Of a stretch of 64,000 bases of DNA, positions 19,624 to 27,805 are shown in pieces. Every line of letters starts with the position of its first letter. Positions within the stretch are counted from its first letter, which is position 1. The notes under the pieces are model-generated. The model was not told the origin of the DNA and ran no database searches. It worked only from the letters and a program-made list of their open reading frames with translations. The DNA is from Burkholderia sp. WP9 (GTDB lineage Bacteria > Pseudomonadota > Gammaproteobacteria > Burkholderiales > Burkholderiaceae), in contig NZ_FNTG01000001.1 of NCBI RefSeq assembly GCF_900104795.1, forward strand, positions 2,356,001-2,420,000. Direction: 5' to 3'. The translations under genes were made by a program, and so were the position numbers.

Positions 19624-20040
19624 ATGCAGGTTCAACCCTACGTATTCTTTAACGGGCGTTGCGAAGAAGCGCTCGACTACTACTGCGCGAAGCTCGGCGC
19701 CCAGGTGACCTTCAAGATGCGTTACAAGGAGGCGCCGCCCGATCCGAAAAACCAGCCGCGCCCCGGTCTCGAAGAGAAAATCATGCACGCCAACGTGCGG
19801 ATGGGTTCGACCGACTGGATGGCCTCCGACGGCCATTGCGATCCCGCTGCCGGCTCGATGAACGGTTTCAGCCTCTCGCTGACAGCCGACGACACGGCCT
19901 CCGCCGAACAGTACTTCACGGCCCTCGCCGATGGCGGCCAGGTCATGATGCCGTTCCAGCCGACCTTCTGGAGCAAGGGCTTCGGGATGGTAGTGGACCG
20001 CTTCGGTCTGATGTGGATGGTGACGCTGCCGGAAGGTTGA
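19624..20040 (+). CDS. VOC-superfamily PhnB-like protein
   Basis: 138-residue protein of the vicinal-oxygen-chelate fold, PhnB-like subgroup. It begins MQVQPYVFFNGRCEEALDYY and has the paired beta-alpha-beta-beta-beta modules, a GFSLSLTADD stretch and the closing GMVVDRFGLMWMV motif. Members are often annotated as glyoxalase-like or 3-demethylubiquinone methyltransferase-like, but most have no proven activity. The ATG follows a GGGAGACG ribosome site. A single gene, convergent with the FUSC gene. Confidence 0.9.
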   Translation: MQVQPYVFFNGRCEEALDYYCAKLGAQVTFKMRYKEAPPDPKNQPRPGLEEKIMHANVRMGSTDWMASDGHCDPAAGSMNGFSLSLTADDTASAEQYFTALADGGQVMMPFQPTFWSKGFGMVVDRFGLMWMVTLPEG

Positions 20041-20155
20041 GCGCGGCGAGGCGGTGGGCGCTCTCGTGGAGCGCGTCTTATCGTGCCTAGTGCGGTTTAT
20101 CGCGCGCAGTACGGTTCATCGCACCCGGCGCGGCCGCCTCGTCGGTTCCACCAGC

Positions 20156-21277
20156 CTAACCCCTCACCGGCATCCGCGAATTCCGTTCGATGTTCCAGTT
20201 CGACTCCGTTTCCAGCAACTGCTCGCGCAGCCGGTCAACCTGTTCGGCAAGCCGTTGTCCGAGCCAATACGGCCCCTGAAGTTCGGCCGGCAGTTTGAGC
20301 GCCGCGTCGCCGTGCCGCTGCGCGAGCGGCGACGCGGCCGGAATGCCGAAATGCGTCGCCCGCCCAAAGCGCAGACCACGCGCCATCGCCAGCAGTATCG
20401 CGCGCACGGCGCTCACCTCGCCGCATTGCCTGGCATAGGCGGCGCGCGCTACGGCGTCGGCGTGCATCAGCGGGCCGGTGGCCAGCAACTCCAGTGAACT
20501 GAGCAGCGAGCGGTGCAGCCGCTGAATCTCTTCGAGCTTCGCTTGCGGCACATCGATTTCCTTCGCCACCGAAGGCATCAACGAACGCAATTGCACGAGC
20601 CGCTTGTTGATGGCAAGAAAGCGCTTGACCTGCTCTTCCTCGCTGATCGTCTCGCCTTCCAGCAGGCGCGTGTAGATACGCGCGCATTCGCGCAGATTGG
20701 CCGCGATGCCGTAGCGCCACGAATAGGTGGCATGCAACGGCAGCGCAAACGAAAAAGCCAACGCGATCACAATGCCGATCAGCACATTGAGCGTGCGCCA
20801 CAGGCCGACGTCGATCAGGTTGTCGCCGTGACCCGCGACGATACACATGGTGATGGCCGTCAAGAGCCCGATATACCCGGACGAGCCGATCGCAAACCAC
20901 GCGCAGATGCCCGCGACGATCGACATCAGCACATAGGTGAGCGGCAGCGAGCCGGTCAGGTTTTGCAGGAGGATCAGGCCGAGCCCGATTGTCGCCCCGA
21001 GCAGCGTGCCCGCCGCCCGTTCGGTCGCCTTCTTGCGGATGTTGCCGTGATGCTGCAAGCCGCCGATCACCACCAGCAGCGTCACCGAAGACCAGATGCC
21101 GTGCGGAATATCGATCCCGGTGGTCGCCAGAATCGAAACCAGCATCGCCACGCCGACGCGCAGACTATGCAGCACCTTGGCATGGCGATAGCGGTAGTAC
21201 GGCGACGTCACCGCGCGAACCATCCGGCTGAACGCCGAGCGGCGAGGAATCAAAGTATGGGAATCGGCAGAAGCCAT
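20156..21277 (-). CDS. FUSC-family inner-membrane transporter
   Basis: 373-residue membrane protein related to the aromatic-acid exporter/fusaric acid resistance (FUSC) superfamily. The N-terminal half has about six hydrophobic helices, with RVGVAMLVSILATTG, a GGLQHHGNIRKKATERAAGT loop and GLLTAITMCIVAGHGD. The soluble C-terminal half is helical. It is shorter than AaeB-type exporters, having one transmembrane block instead of two. No membrane-fusion protein is adjacent. Probable efflux of an aromatic or similar compound, substrate unknown. Confidence 0.85.
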   Translation of the reverse strand: MASADSHTLIPRRSAFSRMVRAVTSPYYRYRHAKVLHSLRVGVAMLVSILATTGIDIPHGIWSSVTLLVVIGGLQHHGNIRKKATERAAGTLLGATIGLGLILLQNLTGSLPLTYVLMSIVAGICAWFAIGSSGYIGLLTAITMCIVAGHGDNLIDVGLWRTLNVLIGIVIALAFSFALPLHATYSWRYGIAANLRECARIYTRLLEGETISEEEQVKRFLAINKRLVQLRSLMPSVAKEIDVPQAKLEEIQRLHRSLLSSLELLATGPLMHADAVARAAYARQCGEVSAVRAILLAMARGLRFGRATHFGIPAASPLAQRHGDAALKLPAELQGPYWLGQRLAEQVDRLREQLLETESNWNIERNSRMPVRG

Positions 21278-21373
21278 GGCGGCGCGCTCGATGCGGTAAA
21301 GGATGGTTCCGCTATCCTGCCCTGGAGTGCCCTATCAAGACAAACATCGGCAACACAATGCCATCAAGACAAA

Positions 21374-21399
21374 CGCCCGCAAACTTTCGTCTGCGGGCG
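21374..21399 (-). terminator. Terminator after the solute symporter gene
   Basis: 8-bp stem (21374-21381 with 21392-21399) lying downstream of the symporter on the minus strand, followed in that direction by a T-containing tail. Confidence 0.6.
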
Positions 21400-21454
21400 C
21401 TGCGCTTTTCAAGCTCTCGAACCCGTTAAGCGGGACGAGGCAAGCTAGTCGTGC

Positions 21455-23005
21455 TTAGCTTTCGACCACGTCCAGATAGTCTTCCGGACGGGTACGGTCT
21501 TCGGCGCGCTGCATGCCGGCCGCGCGCACCAGCAGGCTCACCACCACCGACACCACCAGGTTCACGATCAGCGACCACACCGCCGCGTAGCCCGGAATCG
21601 CCATGCCGAACAGGTGAATCGTGAAGATCGAACCGGCCAGCTTCAGCGAAATCGCCATCCACGTACCGGTTGCGATACCGACCGCCCAGCCGGCCAGCAA
21701 GCCGCGATAGTCGAGCACGCGCGTGTACAGACCCAGCACGATCGCCGGCAGCGTCTGGATGATCCAGATACCGCCGAGCAGCTGCAACTGGATCGCGTAC
21801 GTGAGCGGCAGACCGAGAATGAACGCCACCGCGCCGACCTTGACGATCAGCGAGACCAGCTTGGCGACATTGGTCTCCTGCTCATGCGTCATATTGCGGT
21901 TGACGAACTCCTTGTGGATGTTGCGCGTGTACAGGTTCGCTGCCGCGATCGACATGATTGCCGCCGGCACCAGCGCGCCGATGCCGATTGCCGCGAAAGC
22001 CACGCCGACGAACCACGACGGGAAGTAATGCAGGAACAGCGCCGGCACCGCGAAGTTCGGGCCGAACGCCTTGAAGTACGGCGCGAACTCCGGCATGTCC
22101 TTCACACCCGAGGCGAGCGCCATGAAACCGAGCAGCGCGAGCAGGCCGAGCACCAGCGAGTAGGCCGGCAGCATGGCCATATTGCGGCGGATGGTGTTAC
22201 CCGACTTCGACGACAGCACCGCCGTGATCGAGTGCGGGTACAGGAACAGCGCGAGCGCCGAACCCACCGCGAGCGTCGCGTACGCGCTGTAGCCGTTCAG
22301 GCTGGAGACGTCCGGCGCCTTCAGCAACAGCTTGGCCGGCGGCACGATGCTGAAGATGTGGCCGAAGCCGCCCAGTTGCGGCGGAATCACGATGACCGCG
22401 GCAAAGATCGTGATGTAGATCAGGATGTCCTTGACCACCGCGATCATGGCCGGCGCGCGCAGGCCCGAGGTGTACGTGTAGGCCGCGAGAATCGCGAAAG
22501 CAATGATCAGCGGCAGATCGCCGACAAAGCCCTTGGTGTCGAAACCGAGCGCGCCGATCACCACTTCGATACCCACCAGTTGCAGCGCGATATACGGCAT
22601 GGTGGCGACGATACCAGTCACGGCGACCGCCAGAGCGAGCATCCGGCTGCCATAGCGCGCCGACACGAAGTCCGCCGATGTCACGTAGCCCTGACGTTTG
22701 GCGATGCTCCACAGTTTCGGGAACACGACGAACGCGAACGGATAGATCAGGATCGTGTATGGCAGCGCGAAGAAACCGGTTGCGCCCGCACCGAACACCA
22801 GCGCCGGCACGGCGATGAAGGTGTACGCGGTGTACAGGTCGCCGCCCAGCAGGAACCAGGTGACGATGGTCCCGAAGCGCCGGCCGCCAAGGCCCCACTC
22901 TTCCAGATGCGCGAGGTCGCCACGCCGCCAATGGGCCGCAATAAAGCCGAGAATCGTGACGCCGATAAAAAACAGAACGAAGACGAAAGTTGCTGTGGCG
23001 TTCAT
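21455..23005 (-). CDS. Sodium:solute symporter, MctP-like
   Basis: 516-residue SSF-family transporter with about 13 membrane helices. It begins MNATATFVFVLFFIGVTILG and carries WFLLGGDLYTAYTFIAVPAL, typical of the MctP-type monocarboxylate (lactate, pyruvate, acetate) permeases. The second feature of that type is a preceding small DUF3311 gene whose TAA stop overlaps this ATG by one base (TAATG), implying translational coupling. Inner membrane. The substrate is inferred from family resemblance, not shown. Confidence 0.9.
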   Translation of the reverse strand: MNATATFVFVLFFIGVTILGFIAAHWRRGDLAHLEEWGLGGRRFGTIVTWFLLGGDLYTAYTFIAVPALVFGAGATGFFALPYTILIYPFAFVVFPKLWSIAKRQGYVTSADFVSARYGSRMLALAVAVTGIVATMPYIALQLVGIEVVIGALGFDTKGFVGDLPLIIAFAILAAYTYTSGLRAPAMIAVVKDILIYITIFAAVIVIPPQLGGFGHIFSIVPPAKLLLKAPDVSSLNGYSAYATLAVGSALALFLYPHSITAVLSSKSGNTIRRNMAMLPAYSLVLGLLALLGFMALASGVKDMPEFAPYFKAFGPNFAVPALFLHYFPSWFVGVAFAAIGIGALVPAAIMSIAAANLYTRNIHKEFVNRNMTHEQETNVAKLVSLIVKVGAVAFILGLPLTYAIQLQLLGGIWIIQTLPAIVLGLYTRVLDYRGLLAGWAVGIATGTWMAISLKLAGSIFTIHLFGMAIPGYAAVWSLIVNLVVSVVVSLLVRAAGMQRAEDRTRPEDYLDVVES

Positions 23006-23244
23006 TATCGTGCGCCCCCTTGCGGACGGCTATTCGAGCGCGTCTTGGTCTTGAAGTACACGAGCGCCGTGATGACGGCGCTGATCAGCACCCACAGGAG
23101 CTGATACCAGTAGAAGAACGGAAAATCGAACAGCACCGGTTCGACCTTGTTATATGACGGCACCCAGATCATTGCGATCCAGGGCAACAGCAGCAACCAG
23201 AGCCAGTGCTTGCTGGCTTTGTTCGCGTCGGCGTCGTGAGCCAT
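23005..23244 (-). CDS. DUF3311 small membrane protein
   Basis: 79-residue protein with two membrane helices and a WVPSYNKVEP stretch between them, matching DUF3311. These proteins are regularly encoded just before SSF symporters and may be an accessory subunit. A strong AGGAGA site precedes ATG 23244. The stop overlaps the symporter start, so expression is coupled. Confidence 0.9.
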   Translation of the reverse strand: MAHDADANKASKHWLWLLLLPWIAMIWVPSYNKVEPVLFDFPFFYWYQLLWVLISAVITALVYFKTKTRSNSRPQGGAR

Positions 23245-23676
23245 GACGTCTCCTCTTCCCTATTATTGAAATGTTGGCCCGTGTTTGACGGGTGGTGGAT
23301 CCCGCAGCGAGGGGTCGCCTCGCGAATGCCAACGGGCGCCCCGAAAGCTTCGAAAGAGTATAGGAGCCGCGAACGCCCGGTCAAGCAGGGACGACCCGAG
23401 CACGACCGTGCTTTCGGGGTCGGTGGCGGGGTGTCCGAATCGGCGTTGTCGATGCGATGAGGCGGGGCGCGGGAAAGTCCGTGCGGCCTGGCTCTGACAG
23501 GCCGCCCGTCCGCGTCACGGGGACGCGGACCGGCTATTCAATGCGCGATGGATGGTGCTGCAGGCAACCGTCGCGTGGGCGCAACGGCGAAGGGAGAGGC
23601 AGCTCGGCAATTGCGCCTCTATGCTGCTTCGGGCCGGACCCGGCTTGTGCGAGTCCGACCGCTTCGGCACGCCAGA
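23245..23676. other. 432-bp intergenic region with two tandem hairpins
   Basis: No credible gene. It holds two adjacent perfect hairpins, stems 23483-23490/23498-23505 and 23508-23516/23522-23530, about 150 bp past the stop of the spermidine-synthase-like gene. They may slow or end its transcript, although no T-run follows. The promoter of the DUF3311-symporter pair must lie in the part nearest 23245, but I cannot point to clear hexamers. Confidence 0.5.
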
Positions 23677-24609
23677 TCAGATCGAGAACGCGGCGCCGGT
23701 CTGTCCGGTCGATTCCTGCAAACCCTTGATCCACTTGCGTGCGGGCAAACCGAGTTCGGTTTCGATCAGCTTGGCGCGCGTTTGCAGCGCCGTGAACGGG
23801 ACCTCGAGCGGCGGCCCCGAAAACGCGATCGCGATGCGGTTGCCGTCGTGCACTTCCGGCAGCGCGACCACGCGGCCGTCGAAGGCTTCGTTCAGACGCT
23901 TCATGTTGCGCACGAAGCTCGGATGATCGCCGAACAGGTTCACGGTCACCACGCCCGCTTCGGTCAGACACGCGCGCACCGCACGATAGAAGCCGACGCT
24001 GTCGAGCACCGGACCGCGCGCGGTCGCGTCGTAGACGTCGATCTGCAGCGCGCCGATCGTGCCGTGGTTGGCGCGGTCGTTGACGAAGTCCCATGCATCC
24101 ATTTCGTGCACGCTCAAACGCGCGTCGTCGTGCGGCAGTTCGAACATGGTCCGCGCCGCCACCACGACTGCCGGGTTCACTTCCACCGCCTCGACCTTCG
24201 CGTGCTTCAGGAAGCGGTGCGCGAACTTGGTCAGCGCCGCGGCGCCCAAACCGAGCTGGACGATGCGCCTGGGCGTTTCGATGAACAGCAGCCAGGCCAT
24301 CATCTGCTGCGCGTATTCGAGTTCGATGTGATCCGGCTTGCGCAAACGCATCGCGCCTTGAACCCACTCCGTGCCGAAATGCAGGAAGCGCACGCCGCCC
24401 TCTTCCGAGAACGTCACCGGCGCGAAACGGGGCTTGCGCGGCGCTTCGATTTGCGGCGCGTCGTGCAGATCTTCGTCGTGCGAAGCGCTCTTCTTGCCAC
24501 GCGGGAGCTTCTGCTCGTTCTGCTTTTGAGGACGACCGCCGGTGGCGTCAGCGTCACGGTTGCGGAAGGCACGCGCTTCAGCGGAAGCGCGCTTGATCAA
24601 TTTCGTCAT
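23677..24609 (-). CDS. Spermidine-synthase-like methyltransferase-fold protein
   Basis: 310-residue protein with a Rossmann-like aminopropyltransferase/methyltransferase fold. The first about 55 residues are Lys/Arg-rich and probably disordered. A nucleotide-binding strand follows: RIVQLGLGAAALTKF, then VEAVEVNPAVV and an acidic QIDVYDA. True spermidine synthases have GGGDG and a different substrate pocket, so polyamine synthesis is doubtful. The start overlaps the stop of the DNA glycosylase gene by four bases (ATGA), making this the last gene of a coupled trio with ubiC. Confidence 0.82.
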   Translation of the reverse strand: MTKLIKRASAEARAFRNRDADATGGRPQKQNEQKLPRGKKSASHDEDLHDAPQIEAPRKPRFAPVTFSEEGGVRFLHFGTEWVQGAMRLRKPDHIELEYAQQMMAWLLFIETPRRIVQLGLGAAALTKFAHRFLKHAKVEAVEVNPAVVVAARTMFELPHDDARLSVHEMDAWDFVNDRANHGTIGALQIDVYDATARGPVLDSVGFYRAVRACLTEAGVVTVNLFGDHPSFVRNMKRLNEAFDGRVVALPEVHDGNRIAIAFSGPPLEVPFTALQTRAKLIETELGLPARKWIKGLQESTGQTGAAFSI

Positions 24610-25079
24610 GTAAGGATGTCGCGCCAAAGACGCAATTTTTGGTCGAACGAGAGCATAGCATTCGCCGGACTCGACGAAGGCAATACGAGGGTGGCGTAGC
24701 CCGCTGCGCCGATCACCGGCGCGAAGCGGCCCGCCGTCTTGCCGTTGAAGCAGACTTTCGCGAGCTTCGGCGCGTGCTCGCGCAACGAAGCGAAATCGTT
24801 CGGACTGGCATTGCGGATCGCCGCATCGAGACTGCCTTCGCGCGTACAGGCGGCGAGCACGTCCCACACACCGATGCCGTGAGCCAGCACGCGCCGCAGA
24901 CGCTCTTCGTAGGCGAGTTCGGCGAGCGGTTCGTCGAGCACGGTGCCGAGAAGCCGCCAGAACTGGTTGCGCGGATGCGCGTAATACTGTGTCGCGGCGA
25001 GCGACGCCTCGCCGGGAAAGCTGCCGAGAATCAGCGTATGCGTATCCGCCGCGGCGACGGGAGGAAAGCCGCGCAGCAT
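24606..25079 (-). CDS. DNA-deoxyinosine (hypoxanthine) glycosylase, UDG superfamily
   Basis: 157-residue repair glycosylase of UDG family 6, which removes hypoxanthine produced by adenine deamination. Signature motifs are LILGSFPGEASLA at the N-terminus, YYAHPRNQFWRLL, and LPSSSPANA near the C-terminus. The start is taken at ATG 25079, which overlaps the ubiC stop as TGATG; the open frame further upstream is antisense-like noise inside ubiC. Both overlaps imply tight co-translation with unrelated-looking neighbours. Confidence 0.88.
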   Translation of the reverse strand: MLRGFPPVAAADTHTLILGSFPGEASLAATQYYAHPRNQFWRLLGTVLDEPLAELAYEERLRRVLAHGIGVWDVLAACTREGSLDAAIRNASPNDFASLREHAPKLAKVCFNGKTAGRFAPVIGAAGYATLVLPSSSPANAMLSFDQKLRLWRDILT

Positions 25080-25762
25080 CAGCGGCGCCGCTCGTCGGTC
25101 GCGCGCGTGGCGGGATGCGCGCGCGATGCGGTGTGCTCGAGCGGACGGCCGTGTTCGCGCACGCGCGGATGCGCGAGCCACTCGTCCGACCAGCTCGCGT
25201 GAGACAAGCCCGCCAGATGCGCCCATAGCGCCGGCAGCATGCATTCGGTCACCATCAAAGGCGCGCCGTGGCGCTCGAACACCGAGCGGCGCGCGACCAC
25301 CGCGTGCGGCGGCAAGCCTTCGACCGCGCGCGCCGCGAGGCGATAGAGCGGATGCCGCGCAGTCAATCTGCGGCTCACCAGCGACGAACGCGCCACGCTG
25401 CTGTCGCTATACAGCAACTCGGCCAGCGGCCGCGTACGCAAGCGCCGCATGGCTTGCCAGACGCCGGCGCTCGCGGCGAGCGGCGCGATGCTGTGCGCCG
25501 CCACGAACGGCACGCCGTCGACCGCGAGGACGACTTCGCGTACCCACACCGGCGCGCGCGGCGCGAGACCGAGCGCGGCGCTCTCGTCGGCCCACGGCAG
25601 CGCGACGCCCTCATGCGTCACGCGTACCTCGACAGCGCCGAGCGCACGCAGATGCGCGGTCAGTGAACCACCACGGGTCAACCAGTCTTTCTGCGCGGCG
25701 CTCAAGCCGGGCAACGGAGCGACGCGCCAGTGGGCGTCGGCGGCAACGAAACGGATAGACAT
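25079..25762 (-). CDS. ubiC: Chorismate pyruvate-lyase
   Basis: First committed step of ubiquinone synthesis: chorismate to 4-hydroxybenzoate plus pyruvate. The 227-residue protein is longer than the 165-residue E. coli enzyme because of an Arg/Ala-rich C-terminal tail. The conserved Arg (residue 75 in VWVREV) and Glu (residue 173 in VTECMLP) correspond to Arg76 and Glu155 of E. coli. Cytosolic. It heads an overlapping three-gene unit. ubiA, the usual partner, is not in the window. Confidence 0.92.
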   Translation of the reverse strand: MSIRFVAADAHWRVAPLPGLSAAQKDWLTRGGSLTAHLRALGAVEVRVTHEGVALPWADESAALGLAPRAPVWVREVVLAVDGVPFVAAHSIAPLAASAGVWQAMRRLRTRPLAELLYSDSSVARSSLVSRRLTARHPLYRLAARAVEGLPPHAVVARRSVFERHGAPLMVTECMLPALWAHLAGLSHASWSDEWLAHPRVREHGRPLEHTASRAHPATRATDERRR

Positions 25763-25933
25763 GGTGTCGGATTATAACGGCGCGGCCGTCGGACCCTTCC
25801 CCGCCGCGCACGCCCTTTCCTTCAGCGGATTCCATCTTTTACGACGCGGGTCGCGAAGCACTTCGATTCGATTGCCGATTTCGGATCATTCCGCTTTTTC
25901 GCCGCCCTGCTCGCGCCAGAACGCGCCACGCTC

Positions 25934-27757
25934 TCAGCTAGCGACAAAATCGCGCAATGCTCGCGCGACTTCATCGAGCAACGTATCCCACCGTCCCAAC
26001 TCGCGCTGCCTGAACAGACGCGCCGACGGATACCACGGACTATCGTCGCGCTCCGTCATCCAGCGCCAGTCCGTGAAGGTCGGCACCAGCACCCAGACCG
26101 GCGTGCCGCACGCACCGGCCAGATGGGCAACCGCGGTGTCCACCGTGATGACCAGATCGAGCGACTGCACGATCGCGAGCGTATCGGCGAACGTGCCGAT
26201 CTCGGGCCCAAGCCTGTGCATGCCGAGATCCGTGCGCCACGTCACCGCCTCGTTTTGCGCCTCGCCCTTTTGCAGCGAAAACCAGCTCACGCCGGTTTGC
26301 TCCAGAGCCGGCAGCCATTGCGGCAACGGAATGGACCGGTAGCGATCGAGCCCGTACGCCGGATTGCCGGCCCAGACAATGCCGACGCGCTTTGCAGACG
26401 GGCCGCACGCACCGACCGGCGCAAGGGCGTCGAGGCGGTTCCGCCAACGCTGCGCCTGGGCCGGCGATGCACGCAGATAAGATGTGGCGAGCGGCAACAT
26501 CGGCAAATCGAGATTCATGGGCTCCGGCATTCTGAGCATGCGGCACCAGTAGTCGTACGGTCCGGGCGGCGCGGTGGTCCACGCGGCATGCACACCCGTC
26601 GCGAGACGCGCGACTTCGCCCAGCGGAACCTCGACCCAGACATCCACTTGCGCGCCAAGACGATGCAACCAGTCGGCCATGCGCAAGAACTGCAATTGAT
26701 CGCCAAGCCCTTGCTCGCCAACGAGCAGAAAGCGGCGACCCGCCACCGGCTCACCTCGCCACTCTGGAAAATTCGGGCGAGCCAGATCGCGATTTTCCGG
26801 CAACGCCTCATGCCATCGGTATTGCTTCCAGCCGTTTTTAAAGTCGCCCGCGCGCAATTGCGCAGCAGCCAGATTGAATTGCATCAGCGGATGATCGGGC
26901 ATCAGCCGCGCGGCTTCGACAGCATGCGCATGCATAGCCGGGAATTCGCCCAGCATGTTGAACGCAAACGACGCGTTGTGATGCAGCCAGCCGTTATACG
27001 GATCGACGCCGATGCCCTGAATGGCGACGCTGATCGCGTCTCTGAAACGCTCTACGCCATTCAGCGTGTAAGCCACCTGTTGCAGCGCGAATGCGTCCGC
27101 CGCGAAACGCGTGCGCAACTCGGCGATCACGCCGTCGATCGCGTCGCCGCGCTGCGCTTGCCACAGAGCCGCAATCAATTCGAGCGCGTCGGGCAGATGC
27201 GTCGAGTCGAGCCGCCAGGCACGCAGCCAGTAGTCCGCTGCGTGCTGATGACCTTCGAGCTGCGTACTGATTCGCGCCAGCGCGCGCACCGCATGATGCA
27301 ATGCCGGCTCGAGTTCGAGCGCTTCGAGGTAGTGCCCGCGTGCTTCGGCGAGTCGCATCGAAAGCTTCAGGCAGTCGGCCAGATTGCGATGCAGGCTCGC
27401 GGTGCCGCCGCCCAGGCTCATGGCGCGATGGTAGAACGCTTCGGCCGCGATCAGCTCGCCGCCCAGCGCGGCGATCAAGCCGCGGTGCTCCCAGATATCC
27501 GCACGCTCAGGCGCGAGGTTCAATGCCAGATCGAGATACTCGCGCGACCGCTCAGTTTGATCGACACGGAAAGATGCGAGGCCGAGACGGTGGAGCGCAT
27601 GTACGTTTTGCGGTTGTTCCGCGAGGACCCGCTGGTAGTCGGCTATCGCTTCGAGATGACGCCCCGCGGCGAAGCAGGCGTCGGCATGTGCGGTGATTGC
27701 GGCGACATCGTCGGAGAAGGAAGTGCTGAGTAGTAAATCTGTTTCGTGCATCAACAT
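25934..27757 (-). CDS. TPR-domain glycosyltransferase
   Basis: 607-residue fusion. The N-terminal about 330 residues are tetratricopeptide-like helical repeats (for example AIADYQRVLAEQPQNVHALHR). The C-terminal part is a GT-B-fold glycosyltransferase of the SPINDLY/heptosyltransferase-like group, with LVGEQGLGDQLQFLRM, GIVWAGNPAYGLDRYRS, and VITVDTAVAHLAGACG before FTDWRWMTERDDSPWYPS. It could glycosylate a protein or surface glycan. The start is ATG 27757 or 27751. A paralogous gene lies 48 bp upstream, so the two form an operon. Confidence 0.85.
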   Translation of the reverse strand: MLMHETDLLLSTSFSDDVAAITAHADACFAAGRHLEAIADYQRVLAEQPQNVHALHRLGLASFRVDQTERSREYLDLALNLAPERADIWEHRGLIAALGGELIAAEAFYHRAMSLGGGTASLHRNLADCLKLSMRLAEARGHYLEALELEPALHHAVRALARISTQLEGHQHAADYWLRAWRLDSTHLPDALELIAALWQAQRGDAIDGVIAELRTRFAADAFALQQVAYTLNGVERFRDAISVAIQGIGVDPYNGWLHHNASFAFNMLGEFPAMHAHAVEAARLMPDHPLMQFNLAAAQLRAGDFKNGWKQYRWHEALPENRDLARPNFPEWRGEPVAGRRFLLVGEQGLGDQLQFLRMADWLHRLGAQVDVWVEVPLGEVARLATGVHAAWTTAPPGPYDYWCRMLRMPEPMNLDLPMLPLATSYLRASPAQAQRWRNRLDALAPVGACGPSAKRVGIVWAGNPAYGLDRYRSIPLPQWLPALEQTGVSWFSLQKGEAQNEAVTWRTDLGMHRLGPEIGTFADTLAIVQSLDLVITVDTAVAHLAGACGTPVWVLVPTFTDWRWMTERDDSPWYPSARLFRQRELGRWDTLLDEVARALRDFVAS

Positions 27758-27805
27758 CGATCAATCAGTTGCGTGAATTGCTTTATCTGCAATGGTCTGC
27801 GCCGC

